Below, piece by piece: positions 12,709 through 23,799 of a stretch of 64,000 nt of DNA. The stretch comes from Alternaria dauci. Its lineage: Eukaryota; Ascomycota; Dothideomycetes; Pleosporales; Pleosporaceae. The DNA lies in the NCBI RefSeq assembly GCF_042100115.1, contig NC_091276.1, positions 558,001 to 622,000 on the forward strand. Direction: 5' to 3'. The position numbers were made by a program, and so were the translations under genes. How positions within the stretch are numbered: the first letter of the stretch is position 1; every line of letters begins with the position of its first letter. The notes beneath the pieces are model-generated. The model saw only the letters and a list, made by a program, of their open reading frames with translations, did not search any database and was not told where the DNA came from.

Positions 12709-13334
12709 CTAATGAGTGATTTTTGGTGTTTCAGGTTGCAGCCGCGGATGACGTCGTATGCAAACAGGCGTTACTTTGGCGTGTTTGCTCGGACCAGGCC
12801 AGGAACTATGCATTAGGCAGGCGTTGATTTGGTTACTTGTTCAGATATCCGTGTGTTAGTATTGGGCCTGAATCGGGCGGCAGAGCGGTTGGGCTCTGGC
12901 TTTTCTTGGTCGCCAGGAGCTGTCTCAGCCACAAGTAGAATAAGGATGGTGCAGTCGATCTCCGAGCGTGCCGATGAGAAGTGATTAGCTGTTTGCAGTA
13001 GCAGTGTGGTCGCCGTCAGATGCAAGCCAGCTGAAAGAAACACATTTGCCCGCCGGACATGTGCGTCAGTTTCCTGACTGCGCAGAGTGCACAGCCTCGC
13101 GCAGCGTCCCAGCACCAGCATCCTGGCCAATCCCCACCATAACGCTAACAAGGACCACTCGCCCATTGCTGCTGCTCGCACTCCTGTCATATAACCGCTG
13201 GCTGCGATGTATTGATATCCCCAGCCGCCTCTCCTCCCCTACTAACCAATTCTCCTATCTCTCTTTTCCCCTTTCCTATCGCATCCGCTCTCTCTCTCTT
13301 CTCTACCCCGCCATCCTCTCTCCCCAGAAACACC
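12709..13334. promoter_or_regulatory. Intergenic region with pyrimidine-rich leader
   Basis: No gene is seen. A strongly CT-rich tract covers about 13230-13330 and ends a few bases before the ATG at 13335. This is the usual appearance of a fungal core promoter/5' UTR for a well-expressed gene. Confidence 0.5.
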
Positions 13335-14878
13335 ATGGCGGTACCCACACCTCCCATCCCGCCTGTCTCGCCGGACTCGGGCCCTACCGACCCTACCCTT
13401 CCCAAGCTTCCTGCTGGCTGGATAGCGCAGTGGGATAACTCGTATGTTGACGCCTACCCTGCGATGCCTCGGCTGCCCCGCCTTGGCCCCGCGACACGAT
13501 ATTAACACACACCCCAGATCGCGCAAGTATTACTGTACGTAGCCCAGTCCGCACAGTCGCGCGACATGCACACAGACGATATACCTCGGCCCATGAACAA
13601 GATCGCATATTCTAACCCCCAGCGACAGATGTCCAGATCAGCACCGGCGTCTCGCAATGGGAACTGCCCACCAGCGAAGCGCCCGTAGGCGGCTCCTCGA
13701 ACCACAGCACCCCGGCGCAACAAACGAACCCGTACAACGTGCCCGGCTCATCAGGACCAGACGGCGCAGGTGACGGAACAAGAGGCATGGGCGACGGCCC
13801 GACTGGCGACAGGGCAGGCGGACTGGGTGTACGAGACACTTGACCTGCTTTTGGGCATCAATCGGGCATGCAGGCTGACAATGGGCATATAGGGCTTTGC
13901 AATGAACGCGCTCATGGGCAACAAGACGAGTGGCAGTGGTGGACATGGTAGCGGCGGCTCGACAAACCTCGTTGGCCAGCTCGCGGGGAGCTTCTTGGGC
14001 GGTGGGAAGCAACATGGCAGTTCGTCTGGTGGACACTCTAGTGGCGGCGGCGGCGCTGGCAACCTGGTTGGACAGCTTGCTAGTGGTCTGCTAGGCGGCG
14101 GGAAGCATGGAAGTTCGTCTGGAGGTCAACATGGTGGCAGTTCTTCTGGAGGTGGGCTCGGAGGCATGCTTGGGAGCGTGCTCGGTGGTGGATCGGTACA
14201 GGACTCTCTTCGCTATACGATGTGAGGAAATGCGCTGACAGCATCTAGCACAACAAGCCAAACAACGGCGCTGGCGAATATGGCTACTCTGGTGCCTCGT
14301 CGGGCGGAACTTACACCGGCACCGCACCACCCACTTCCTACAACCACAGCGCTCAAGGCGGGCAGTACGGCAGCGGCCCTCCAAGCCACGGACAACAATA
14401 CAGTCAGGGCCAGGGTCAGGGCCAGAACCATGGCGGCTACGGTGGCTCGCAACAACACACTCCCCAGCCACAGCACGGCGGCCAGCAACATGGCTACGGC
14501 TCGCAAGCTGGTTTCGGCGGTCAATCAGGATACGGTGGGCCAGCACAAGGCTACGGACAAGGACAGCCACACGGGGGTCCACCAGGTGGCTATGGACAAC
14601 AAGGTATGGACAAAACACGCGTGAGGAAAAGATGAGCAAAACTGATATCTCGTGTAGCTGGCTATGGAGGCCCTGCTTATGGCGCACCAAGCGGCCCTTA
14701 CGGCGGCCCTGGCAACTATGATCAACACCAGCACAACCAGTACGGTGGCGCTCCTACGCATGGCAACCAGTATGGGGGCGGAGGCCAGCAGTATCCTCCT
14801 CCTCCCGGGCAGCAGCAACCTGGCTACGGCAGTGGCCCTCCTACTGGTCACCATACACCGCAGCCTGGCTGGCAGTAA
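13335..14878 (+). CDS. WW-domain protein with Gly/Gln/Tyr-rich tail (six exons)
   Basis: Exons are 13335..13441, 13518..13534, 13629..13828, 13893..14195, 14249..14603 and 14658..14878, all in phase, giving 400 residues. Exon 2 is only 17 nt, yet without it the WW domain is broken. Spliced, it reads LPAGWIAQWDNSS, then RKYYYVQISTGVSQWELP, with both signature tryptophans and the central aromatic trio of a WW domain, a module binding proline-rich ligands. Two LVGQLA(S/G) repeats with a Gly/Ser-rich linker follow (for example NLVGQLASGLLGGGKHGSSS). The C-terminal half is GYG/GGQ/QQ-rich, resembling prion-like or condensate-forming tails. Localisation and partners cannot be read from the sequence. 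The start is the first ATG after the CT tract. The reverse-strand frames here are shadows of the repetitive coding sequence. Confidence 0.85.
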
Positions 14879-15445
14879 ACGGGTCGTATCCTGTATTGCT
14901 GAATGGTGCGCGATGCGTGGACGAAGGATACATTGGGTATTCGGTTGCGAAAAGGCGACGTCGTGGTGAAAACAGCAGGCGATGTTCAGTGGCTGAGGTT
15001 TTCGGAGGTTGCGAGCGATACCTTTCTGGACTGTGTAGATTCAATGACTCTGTTCGCTTCCTTGTTCCTCGTCATGCTGCATGTTGGCAACTGCTCCCAT
15101 GGTCGTCCGGCATGGGAGTGTTCTGTGGCGGTTCGTTGAATCCTTGTGGTGCCATGCGCGCTCGTAGTAGGTGTTGCACCAGCCCTCTGTGTCCTCTTCG
15201 GCTTGAGTCCGTCCCGCCGGAGCGCATGGCTCGAGACTTGTGGATGTTTGTCGCGTATCACGTATCGGCGATATGGCACGTCGTCTAGTCACTCCTACGC
15301 AACACACGATAGCAGACACGTATGCCCCTGGTCTGTACGGCTTTGACCAAGGCGGCCGCAGCGCAGTGCCCTGCGCATCACCATTTCCCCCTTTAGAACC
15401 CCATATCTTCATATCATTCCCCAACTACCCTACCCCATCATCCCC
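14879..15445. other. Intergenic region between convergent genes
   Basis: This region holds the 3' flanks of the WW-domain gene and of POP8, which point towards each other. The stretch 15390-15560 is extremely C/A-rich, because it runs into the Gly-rich reverse-strand end of POP8. No separate gene is supported. Confidence 0.45.
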
Positions 15446-16090
15446 CTACCCAAACAACTCCCCCCCATCCCCATCCCCACCTATTCCCACCCCCAATCCC
15501 CCTAACACACCACCCTCTTTTATTACCCTCCACGCCACACCCACCCTTCCCCCCTTCCCCGCTTCCACCCCCGGAATCTCATCCCCCTCACACGTTCCCA
15601 CCCACCCACTCAGACTCGCCCTAAACGCACGCGCATCCTGCCGCGGTATGCGCACCCAGATCTCGCGTCCGCACAGCTTGAGCATGTCGATTGGAATCGC
15701 GGTGCCGGTTGTACCCAGGTAGGCGCGGAGAGGGGGGGCGAGGAGGGAGGAGGCGAGGAGGGGGGAGAGGGATGTTGTTGTGGAGGGGGAAGTGGAGGAG
15801 GAGGTGGAGGAAGTGGTGGATGGTGTGATGAGGGCGAGGTGGAAGTAGGACCAGGTTGTTTTTCGGAATGTGGATTGGTGGAGGATGTGGGGTTGTTTGT
15901 CGAGGGGCGTGTCTTTGCGTTTGCGTTTTTTGGGGTGGGACGAAGGTGGTGAAGATGCGAGAGGGTCTTCTTGGTGGGTGGTTGCGTCGGGCATGGATGT
16001 GTCTGCGTCTTCTTTGGACGCGAGCGCGTTTATGGAAGTTTGGGCGTTTGGTTCGCCGATGGCGGGGGTTGGGGTGGGTATTGGTGCCAT
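15446..16090 (-). CDS. POP8: RNase P/MRP subunit POP8-like
   Basis: A single exon encodes 214 residues. After about 70 disordered residues with a KKRKRK nuclear-localisation-like cluster, the conserved domain starts at TWSYFHLALITP and continues through LRAYLGTTGTAIPIDMLKL and GREIWVRIPRQDA, the pattern of the fungal POP8 domain (Rpp14/Pop5-like fold). POP8 is a small protein of nuclear RNase P and RNase MRP, which process the 5' ends of pre-tRNA and pre-rRNA. An inserted Ser/Thr-rich loop (STTSSTSSSTSPSTTTS) splits the domain and a Gly/Asp-rich tail follows. Both are low complexity and strongly strand-biased in base composition (G-rich on the plus strand). Confidence 0.75.
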   Translation of the reverse strand: MAPIPTPTPAIGEPNAQTSINALASKEDADTSMPDATTHQEDPLASSPPSSHPKKRKRKDTPLDKQPHILHQSTFRKTTWSYFHLALITPSTTSSTSSSTSPSTTTSLSPLLASSLLAPPLRAYLGTTGTAIPIDMLKLCGREIWVRIPRQDARAFRASLSGWVGTCEGDEIPGVEAGKGGRVGVAWRVIKEGGVLGGLGVGIGGDGDGGELFG

Positions 16091-17035
16091 ACTGAGGGCT
16101 TGTAGGCGTGTTTGCAGTCTCGATTTCCGTTTGTATTAGGGTTGGAGCTCCGAGGTATCTGACGCGAAACTTTTGGTGGGGTTAGTTAGCGCGGTTTCTT
16201 AACTCCGTGCATGCTCTTCACTGTTTGCCAAGTACAACTCATAGGTGGACAGACTACATTCTTTGGTATTACAGAGTAGGAATTTCGGTTCCAAGTTTCA
16301 CAATGCATGGCACAAAGGATACAAGAGCGTGCACGCGTACATGTCAGACGATCTTGCATGCGAATCGCGAAAAGGTATGCACACGGTTTCCAATATACCG
16401 GAAGCGGCCTTCCGCCAATCTTGCCAATGGCTTGTCTTCCGCAACTTCCGCTTCCGCTTCACTTCTCAACGCACAGCATCAAGTATAAAGTCTCGCATTA
16501 GCACATTATTTTCTAAATATGTTTTTGCATTTTCTTGTACATACTCGCATGTCCATGATTACACATGCTTGCTCCTCGCCTATACCACTTCCACCACGTC
16601 CATACCTAACCGCTTCCTGAAGTGAATCAGGACTTGGTAAGTACACGAGCTAGCTACACGAGATGTTTACACGAATGTGCTCAATAAAGGGACTTATACA
16701 CGATAAATGCCCGAATCAACGGGACTTGTACACGATAAATGCCAAACTGAATGGGACTTATACACAATGGGGTAATGGGAATGACAAGGAAACTCGGAAG
16801 ATCGAAAGCAGAGTTAACATACATCAAAACCCAAAATCGCAAGACGCAAAAAAAACAGCCGTGCAAGGCTGGGGGTATCATATACTGCTGCAAAAGACTC
16901 AGTATCCGCCAGAAACGCCAGTGAAAGTGACTTTTCCGATGTGTATTATACACAATGAAGAGGCATGGTATAAGAGCAAGGTACAGAGGAAAGCAACGTC
17001 GAGCTCTGTGCCCTGTGGTCGAGCAAAGGAGACGC
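16091..17035. other. Intergenic region containing a 32-bp tandem repeat
   Basis: The promoter side of POP8 and the 3' flank of the large coiled-coil gene lie here. No coding sequence is supported. A short tandem repeat is present at 16689-16776. Confidence 0.45.
16689..16776. repeat. 32-bp tandem repeat, about 2.6 copies
   Basis: Units begin with GGGACTTATACAC at 16689, GGGACTTGTACAC at 16721 and GGGACTTATACAC at 16753, exactly 32 bp apart. The first two share GATAAATGCC after the start and then diverge; the third decays after about 14 bases. Confidence 0.7.
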
Positions 17036-20000
17036 TTACTGCATGCTCTTGCCCTTGCCCTTTGAGTTGCTGGGCTCGCCGTTTGTTGTAGCCGGGCCGA
17101 GCTTTGAAAAGTTGCACTGCCATTCAAACTCCAATGGTTTTACCGGCAGGTTCTGGTTCAGGCTATCAACGATCTGTTGAATCTGCGAAATGACCATGAA
17201 TAACGAATCCAATAGGCCCAAAGAGCTGCGGTTTGGCTCAATGTACGCTTTGAAGGTGGTATCAATCTTGGTGCGTAACTCAGCATCTGCCCGCTGAATG
17301 TCGACAAGTTGATCCTGGAGCTCGGGCACTGCCGCTTCATAATCATTCTTGACCTTCCTCAGCTCGTTGAAATATTCCGCGGACTCTCTTTCGAGGGTTG
17401 AGATCTTGTTGAAATGGTGCTTGGCCTCCTTTTCAAGGGTTGAGATCTTGTTGGAATGTTCCTTGGTCTCTTTTTCGATGGTGGAGACCTTGTTGAAATG
17501 TTGCTTGGTTTCTTTCTCCAGGGTTGCGATCTTGCCGGCTTCAGTGGCGACGGAGGCAGCCAGTTTATTGTGGTGTGCCGAGCGTGCTTTCCTATCAGTT
17601 TTCAACTCAGACTGTAAGGTATCCAGTATTTTCTTGAGGCCGTCAAGCGCCTCAGTCTTGGCGTAGAGGGTCTTGTCCGAGTTGATCGTTTGATTCAGAT
17701 TGTTGGTGATTTGATTCAAGTTATTGGTCGTTTGATTCAGACTGTTGATCGACTTCCTCATCTCATTCTCCGCACTGGCGCGCGCACGAAGCCCTTCACT
17801 CAAACTAGAGCGCAGTTGTCCTAGGTTTGCCACGCGTTCCTTCCTTATTAGCTCCAATTGACTTTGCAGAGTATTCATCGTTTGCTGTACAGTGCCAAGT
17901 GCGCCAGCATTGGCAAAGGAAGATTTCTCAGAGTTCAAGCCGTGAAGCGACTTCTGCAGGGCTTTTACCGTACTGTCGAGATTTTCAAGCGTGTTGACCT
18001 CTTCTATCAGTCGTTGCTCGATCTCCGCGATCTTGGCATTTGCGGCCTGTACTTCAGAGGCAGCTTGGTCCGCCTTTGTGTTTGCAGTCATGGCGTCTGA
18101 ACTAGCCTGTTCAGCTTTTTTGATTGCACTACTTGCATTAGAGCTGGCTTGCTCGGCTTGCGTGGTAGCGTATTGCACATTGGAGCAAGCTTGCTCGGCT
18201 TTCGTAGTGGCGTGGTGTGCATTGGAGCAAGCTTTTTCAAGCCTAGCCAAATCCTGTGGCGACAGATCGTTCGATCGGGCGAGCTCCTCCAGTTGCGGAA
18301 CGCGCTGAATGAGACTCTGTAGCTGCATAGTGCTGCTTGCAAGAGTTTCTAGTTGTGGAGCCATGTTCACAAGGTTTTTCAGATGCAGAGTGACTGTTGC
18401 GAGTTCTCGCAAGTGTGGAAACATACTTATCAGACCGGACAACTGTTCTCCATCTCGACTCAAGCATGCGATGAAGTTTGCGTAATGGTCCACAAAGTTC
18501 TTAGTCGCTTTGAGTTTAGTCACATCGTCCAGGATTTGTGTAAAGTTTGGGTACATCCTTGCGAACCAGTCGACCATGCGCTTGTAGATGTCGTCGGTAC
18601 TGATGTTCTCGTATCGGCTTTGCAGGTTGTTCAGCGCGAAAGTGATCCCTTGCAGTTGTTGGGCCGTCTTTTCTGCCTCGGCTTTTGTCGACAAGGATGT
18701 TTCCAGAGCTGCACAACGTGTCATGAGTGTGGCTTCCCCCACCACCACCGCATCAAGCTGAGCTTGTTGCTGCTCTCCGAAGGCATTCTCTTCTGTCGGC
18801 GGGTGCTCAACCTTTTCGGTCAAACCGATGATGTCGGCGCGATGCTTGTCCAACATGGTGCTAATACGTCCCATCTGTTCTTCAACACGTGCCTTGAATG
18901 GGTCAAAGTGTTCCTGGAAGAGACCGGGGACGGAATCTGTTATGGTCGAGACAATGGAATCCTGATAATCCAATTTCTCGAAAATCGTATCAAGATCTCG
19001 CTGGATGTCATTGATAGCGTTCACGTCGGACTGCGCCGGCGGGGCTGTAATAGTCTCAGTAGATGTGACTTTAGAGCTGTGGGTCTGGTTGCGCGATGCT
19101 CGGATTTCTTCCATGAGACGGGTTTCCAGTTCCTCGAGATTTCTCTCTACAGCCTCTCGCTCAGTCACAAACATTTTGGCTCTCTTTTCTACAGCTTTTT
19201 CCACAGCCTTCTCTGCAGCCTTTTTCACCGTCTCGTCTAGAGCCCCGTCTCCAGTCGTTTCTACCGTCTTTTCGACCGTCTCGAGCGGCCTGGCACTAGC
19301 AGAAGATGCTTCTATGCAGTCGAGACGCTGGTCTTGGCTATCTACCCGGGAGGTCAGGCTGTTCTTGCCTGTCACAGTTTTGCGGAATTGCTGCAGTGAC
19401 TTGTCGACCGCATCAACCTTTGACTCGATCGAGGCCGGAGATACGTTGTTCGGAACAGATGAAGAAAGAACAGGTGTCCCAACTTTCCTAAAGCTGGGAC
19501 CCTTGGGAGCCCTCTCTAGCTCATCGACACGAGGAGACAGCTTTTCCAGCTCGTCGACGCGGGTAGTCAGCCTGTCTAGATTACGTTCAGACTTCTCCAG
19601 CTCACTAAGGCGAATAGGGAGTCTGTTCAGATCAGCTTGGCGAACCGTTGTTCGCAGGGCGGCGACCCTTTCTGACAAGGATTCGCCCGTATCTTTGTAG
19701 TCGCCCTTGATTCGCCCGACGTACTTGACGATATCTTCTTGTTGATCGGAAACGGCCTTCTCAAACGCCGAAAAATCTTTTTCGAGTGATGCAAAGTCTT
19801 TCTTCATGGTCTTCACCTCTTCACGAACTGCCTGCACCTTGTCGAATAGTCTTGAATATTCACCACATTCATCTTCCAGTTCTTCTAGTTGTTGCTGTAG
19901 CTTATCTGCTTTGGCATATGTCTTCGCATCGTTTCCTTCGACGGTCTTGACCTTCTCATACAGTACCGAAAGCTGATCAGCCAGCTTCTGCTTCTCAATC

Positions 20001-21721
20001 TTTGCCTTGAAATCCTGGAGTGCGGCCAACTGGGTGTGGGAGTCGCGGGCAGATGTCTCGTTCTTGGTGATGCGCTCAGCAAGTTTCCTGGTTGACTCGT
20101 CTGCTTTATCGCGTAATGTTGCCGAAAGAATAGAAGCCTTTGCTGAGACCTCGGTCATGATCAGATTCTTCATGCTCTCCTCAGACACTGCTTTGGGTTG
20201 CGCATCCTTCCAAGCCTTGAGTGTGTCAATGTCGATCTTCTGTAGCTCCTTTGCGTTCTTCAGCGTATTGATGTTGTTTTCCAACTTGGGAACCTTGGCC
20301 AGTGCGCTGTCTGCAGCCTCAAGGCTGTTGAGCCTATCCGTTAGCGACTTGAGCTCTGATTTGACTAGGACGTTGAGCTCGTTCTGCTCAGGGGTTGGCT
20401 GAACAACAATTGGCCGCGACTCCAGTGCAGCTAATCGATTCGGCACAGCTGCCAGATCTTGCAGTTCCTTGTTCAGATTAGGGAGTTCGGTAGCCGACTT
20501 TTCTAATGCTTCCAAGCGGTCTGTCAGAGGCTTGGCAGCTGCATTGATAAGCTTGAGCGTCTCTGTCCTGTCCATTAGGCTAGGGAAGCGGGCAGCCATA
20601 ATCTCTACATCATCCAATTTGCGCTTCGTTTGATCAAGATCCTCGCTTAACTGCGTCTTGAGTCGGTCGAGCCCCTTTTCTCGGTCCCCAATGATTTGAT
20701 CACGTTCCTTCTTAAGGTACGCAATATCCATTGCTTGAGTCGCGAGCTTAGCCGCGAGAGTCTTGCTGATGCTGGCCGTCATTTGATGGGCGATAGCTCT
20801 TTTCCGCTCTTTCAGCTTGTGCAGGGACTGCATAGTCATTGGAGCATGATCCGTAGCAGAGCTAGTTGCCTCTGCAGATCGTCGAAGCGTGCTCAGGTCT
20901 GTTGCTGGTAGCATAGAAGGAGTAGGAGGGGCGTGGTGGGTAGGTGTCGATGCCCCGCTCCCTATGCTGCCCGGAGACAGAACCCGCACATTCTGACGCC
21001 TGTAGCGTTGAGCATGTTCTGGCCTGTACTGGTCAGAAGCAAGTTTTGGACCAGTAGATGTATTGGTAAGTCTAGCAAAAGAGCTCTTCCTGGATGGTGG
21101 AGGGCTCGGTATCCTGAAACCTTCAGAGTTGGCGTACTAATCGACTGTTAGCACTAGTGATTAGGGGAGCGGGGACTTATCTGACCCTGTCTTGCAACGC
21201 CGATGGCGGGTCGGGTAGACGACTTCGCTTGTCCGGAGGACTCTGGCCGCGAGAGTGAGAGTCCAAGGGCCTTTTGCCGACACGCGAGCTCATTGATTCG
21301 GTGCGCGCAGGCGATTGCACGAATGGTGTTGAAGCATGCGGACTATGCAAGACGTCAGTAAAAGTATCGAACTGATGTTGAATCATGGGAGGTAAAGGTG
21401 TTGATGCACGGTCTTGACCTAGCGTGTCTAACCAATGCAGACTGCACGACTCAGCGCGTCTGTCGAGCGCGATGTCTACGTTAAGGGCAGTCTGTTGGCT
21501 GGGACGTCGGTATGTAAGCGATGCCAGCTCACGTGCGTGCTATGAGTCGTCTACGCTAGTGAAGGAACGCAGTTGGGAAAAAAAGAGTGGCGAGAGAACG
21601 GGAAGAAAGGTGAGAGAGCAAGTGAGGGCAGGCCGTACCTTTCGGTGTGCATGCGGCCCGGGTTGACGCTGTCCCTGCGGATGTCTGTGGAGATGGCAGG
21701 AACTTGGGGGCGAGCAGCCAT
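17036..21721 (-). CDS. Large coiled-coil protein (three exons, 1,479 residues)
   Basis: Exons on the minus strand are 21721..21639, 21441..21186 and 21136..17036. The second intron is 49 nt with a CTAAC branch site (donor GTCAGA); the first is 197 nt with GTACGG..TGCAG. Phases agree. The N-terminal 150 residues are Pro/Ser-rich and disordered (for example RVGKRPLDSHSRGQSPPDKR). From about residue 200 to the end the protein is almost entirely predicted coiled coil, with heptad leucines, many KLEK/ELEK-type turns and few prolines. Two internally repetitive sections stand out: an Ala-rich block with KAEQASSNA-like repeats (genomic 18040-18240) and about five copies of a 15-residue HFNKISTLEKETK-like unit (genomic 17370-17540). 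No motor, ATPase or SMC head is present, so a structural or tethering role is inferred. The family is not recognised. The C-terminus is short and basic (SNSKGKGKSMQ). Confidence 0.8.
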
Positions 21722-21947
21722 GTCGTCGTTGTTGTACGATGGGCTGGCAGAGGGAGGGTCAAAGAGACGGGTGCTGGAGCCGCTACTGCACACAACCAAT
21801 ACACAGATTGGAGGGCAGGAGCAGCAAGAGGGATGCGCAGAAAGGCACGAGGGTAGTAGAAGGAAACTGCGTGCGTTGAAACAGTGCAATGTCAATAAAC
21901 TTATGGGCTGGCTGGCTTCAAGGTAGACACGGGCTGCGAAGGGACTA
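21722..21947. promoter_or_regulatory. Short promoter gap and TA target at the island edge
   Basis: Only about 225 bp separate the start of the coiled-coil gene from the first transposon base (21948). The sequence has normal GC-rich host composition up to GGGAC and the target dinucleotide TA at 21946-21947. Confidence 0.6.
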
Positions 21948-22343
21948 CAGTGCCCGTGCGCGTGACGAGCTACTTCGCGTGACGAGCCACTTTTTATATA
22001 TAAATCTCTAATATTAAAGTAGGTATAACTTCTCTAATACTTAATATTTTAAAAAACCTCTAATACTAAAGTTATAGAGATATATAAGGTCTATAAATCT
22101 AGAATTTTACTTTTTTAAATTTCTTTAATATAAGCTTTTTTTCTTTAAAAGGCTAAAAATAAGTACTTTAATATAGCTACTTCTAAAGTCTATAAGATAA
22201 AGCTTTAATTTCTCTTTAACTTTAGTATTAGAGATTTTTTAAAAAATTAAGTATTAGAGAAGTTACACCTACTTTAATATTAGAGATTTATATATAAAAA
22301 GTAGCTTATTATATAAAGTAGCTTATTACGCGTATAGGCACTA
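21948..22343. mobile_element. 396-bp MITE with ~137-bp terminal inverted repeats, TA target
   Basis: The left end starts CAGTGCCCGTGCGCG. The reverse complement of the right end reads TAGTGCCTATACGCG, the same sequence with C-to-T and G-to-A changes. The two arms match for about 137 bp (21948-22084 and 22207-22343). The element is flanked by TA on both sides (21946-21947 and 22344-22345), the hallmark of Tc1/mariner-type insertion. It is too small to encode a transposase. The outermost 45 bp of the left arm is intact, while the equivalent right arm and the whole interior are RIP-mutated. Each arm also has a 17-bp tandem pair (CGCGTGACGAGCYACTT twice). Confidence 0.85.
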
Positions 22344-22345
22344 TA

Positions 22346-22551
22346 CTATATCTATATACTAGATAATTATAGTTACTAGTTAAGTAGGTTTTACTAGTAA
22401 AAATAGAAACTTTAAGAAGCTATAACTTCTTTAATTCTTAATATTTTTTTTAAATATTTTTAAGATTTTTAATCTAGAAGCTTAGCTCTATAAGTCTAAG
22501 TTTAGACTTTAGCTTTATATAGTCTAGATCTAGAGCTATTAATTTACTATA
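22346..22551 (+). repeat. Left terminal inverted repeat of the second TIR element
   Basis: Matches 46213-46429 in inverted orientation over about 200 bp. Differences are almost only C/T and G/A, with this arm carrying the mutated bases in its outer 20 bp. It ends at the insertion point of the outer Ty3/gypsy element, in the sequence AATTTACTATA. Confidence 0.8.
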
Positions 22552-22761
22552 GTAGAGAAACTAAGGGAAGTGTAAGTAGTTAAAGAACTATTAGGCTTAG
22601 GGGTAGCGTAGGAAAAAGAGGCCTTATAGAAACTAGCTAAATAGTGTTTAGCTATAAGATAATAACTATAATATATACTCCTTTTAATATTTCTATATCT
22701 ACTTACTATATTAAGTACCTATTCCTAATAGAGAATTAGTAATAAAATACTCTACTATATA
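22552..22761 (+). repeat. 5' LTR of the outer Ty3/gypsy element
   Basis: A 210-bp direct repeat of 45705-45914, starting GTAGAGAAACTAAGGGAAG and ending ..CTCTACTATA. The start is uncertain by about 2 bp because the target duplication and LTR ends share bases. Probable original TG..CA ends have been mutated. Confidence 0.75.
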
Positions 22762-23799
22762 TAGTAACTAATTAAAACTTAAACCTTATAACCTTTTAAC
22801 CTTAGGAAAGCTATAAGTATTTACTAAGTATAAAATTTATTTAAAGACTTTATAAGACGCTCTATCTTATAGTCTTAGATAGTAAGAGAAATTAGAATAG
22901 ATATAGTATAGAATAAGTAAGAAATAATAAGAGAATAGTAATAGTATATAATAACCTAAAGAATATTTAGTAATAAAAAAGTGTAAAGACTAGAGAATAT
23001 AAATAGGTAGGGATATAGAAAGACCCTTAAGAAGTAAGAAAGATATAATAGAGGTACTAAATTACTAATAATACTAGGGTTATAACTAGAGTATAGCTGC
23101 GCTATATAAGGTAGTATATTATATAAAGAGTATAGGCTAGGATAATAATCCTTTAGATAGCTATATAGATAAAGAATATAATAGAGTGTATATAGATAGG
23201 CTAAATAATATATAGGGCTAAGAATAATAGTAAGAACCCTTATAGAGTACTACTAATAAGGAAAAAACTAATAATAAATAATTAAATTAATAGACTAAAG
23301 ATAGCTAACTAAGATAGTATCTTAAGATATATAAAGAATAGGGTAATTACCCTCTCACTAAAAGACTCTTAGATATATAAGTAACTAACTAGTTAAACCT
23401 AAGTACTACTTTATATAGTATTTACGCTCTTTATTATAGCCCTTACTATACTTATTATATATATTATATAGATAAGTAAGAACTAATAAATAAGGAATAA
23501 GATAAGTAAAAGAACCTAATCTATTACTAAACTACTAGCTAGAAGCTAAAATATAGATTAATTTACTTCTACTACTAAAATAAAGAAACTAAATACCTTA
23601 GCTAATAGTATAATAATACTAGTAGATTTATTAAGTATACTAGTAGTAATACTAAGAAGCTCTATTTCCTTAGATATTCTACTAGTATAGTCCCCTAATA
23701 ATAAAATAATAAAGGTCCTTTAGATAATAGTAGCCTTACTCTAATAGCTAGGAAGCTAAGACCTAATAGTAGCTATATAACTCCTACTATACCTAGCTA

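Noticed and set aside
14091..14690. 199-codon minus-strand frame and 114-codon plus-strand frame
   Set aside because: Shadows of the repetitive Gly/Gln-rich WW-protein exons, which explain the bases with consistent splicing.
18353..19700. 231-295 codon plus-strand frames
   Set aside because: Antisense shadows of the coiled-coil gene. Lys/Glu/Leu-rich coding on one strand often leaves the other strand open.
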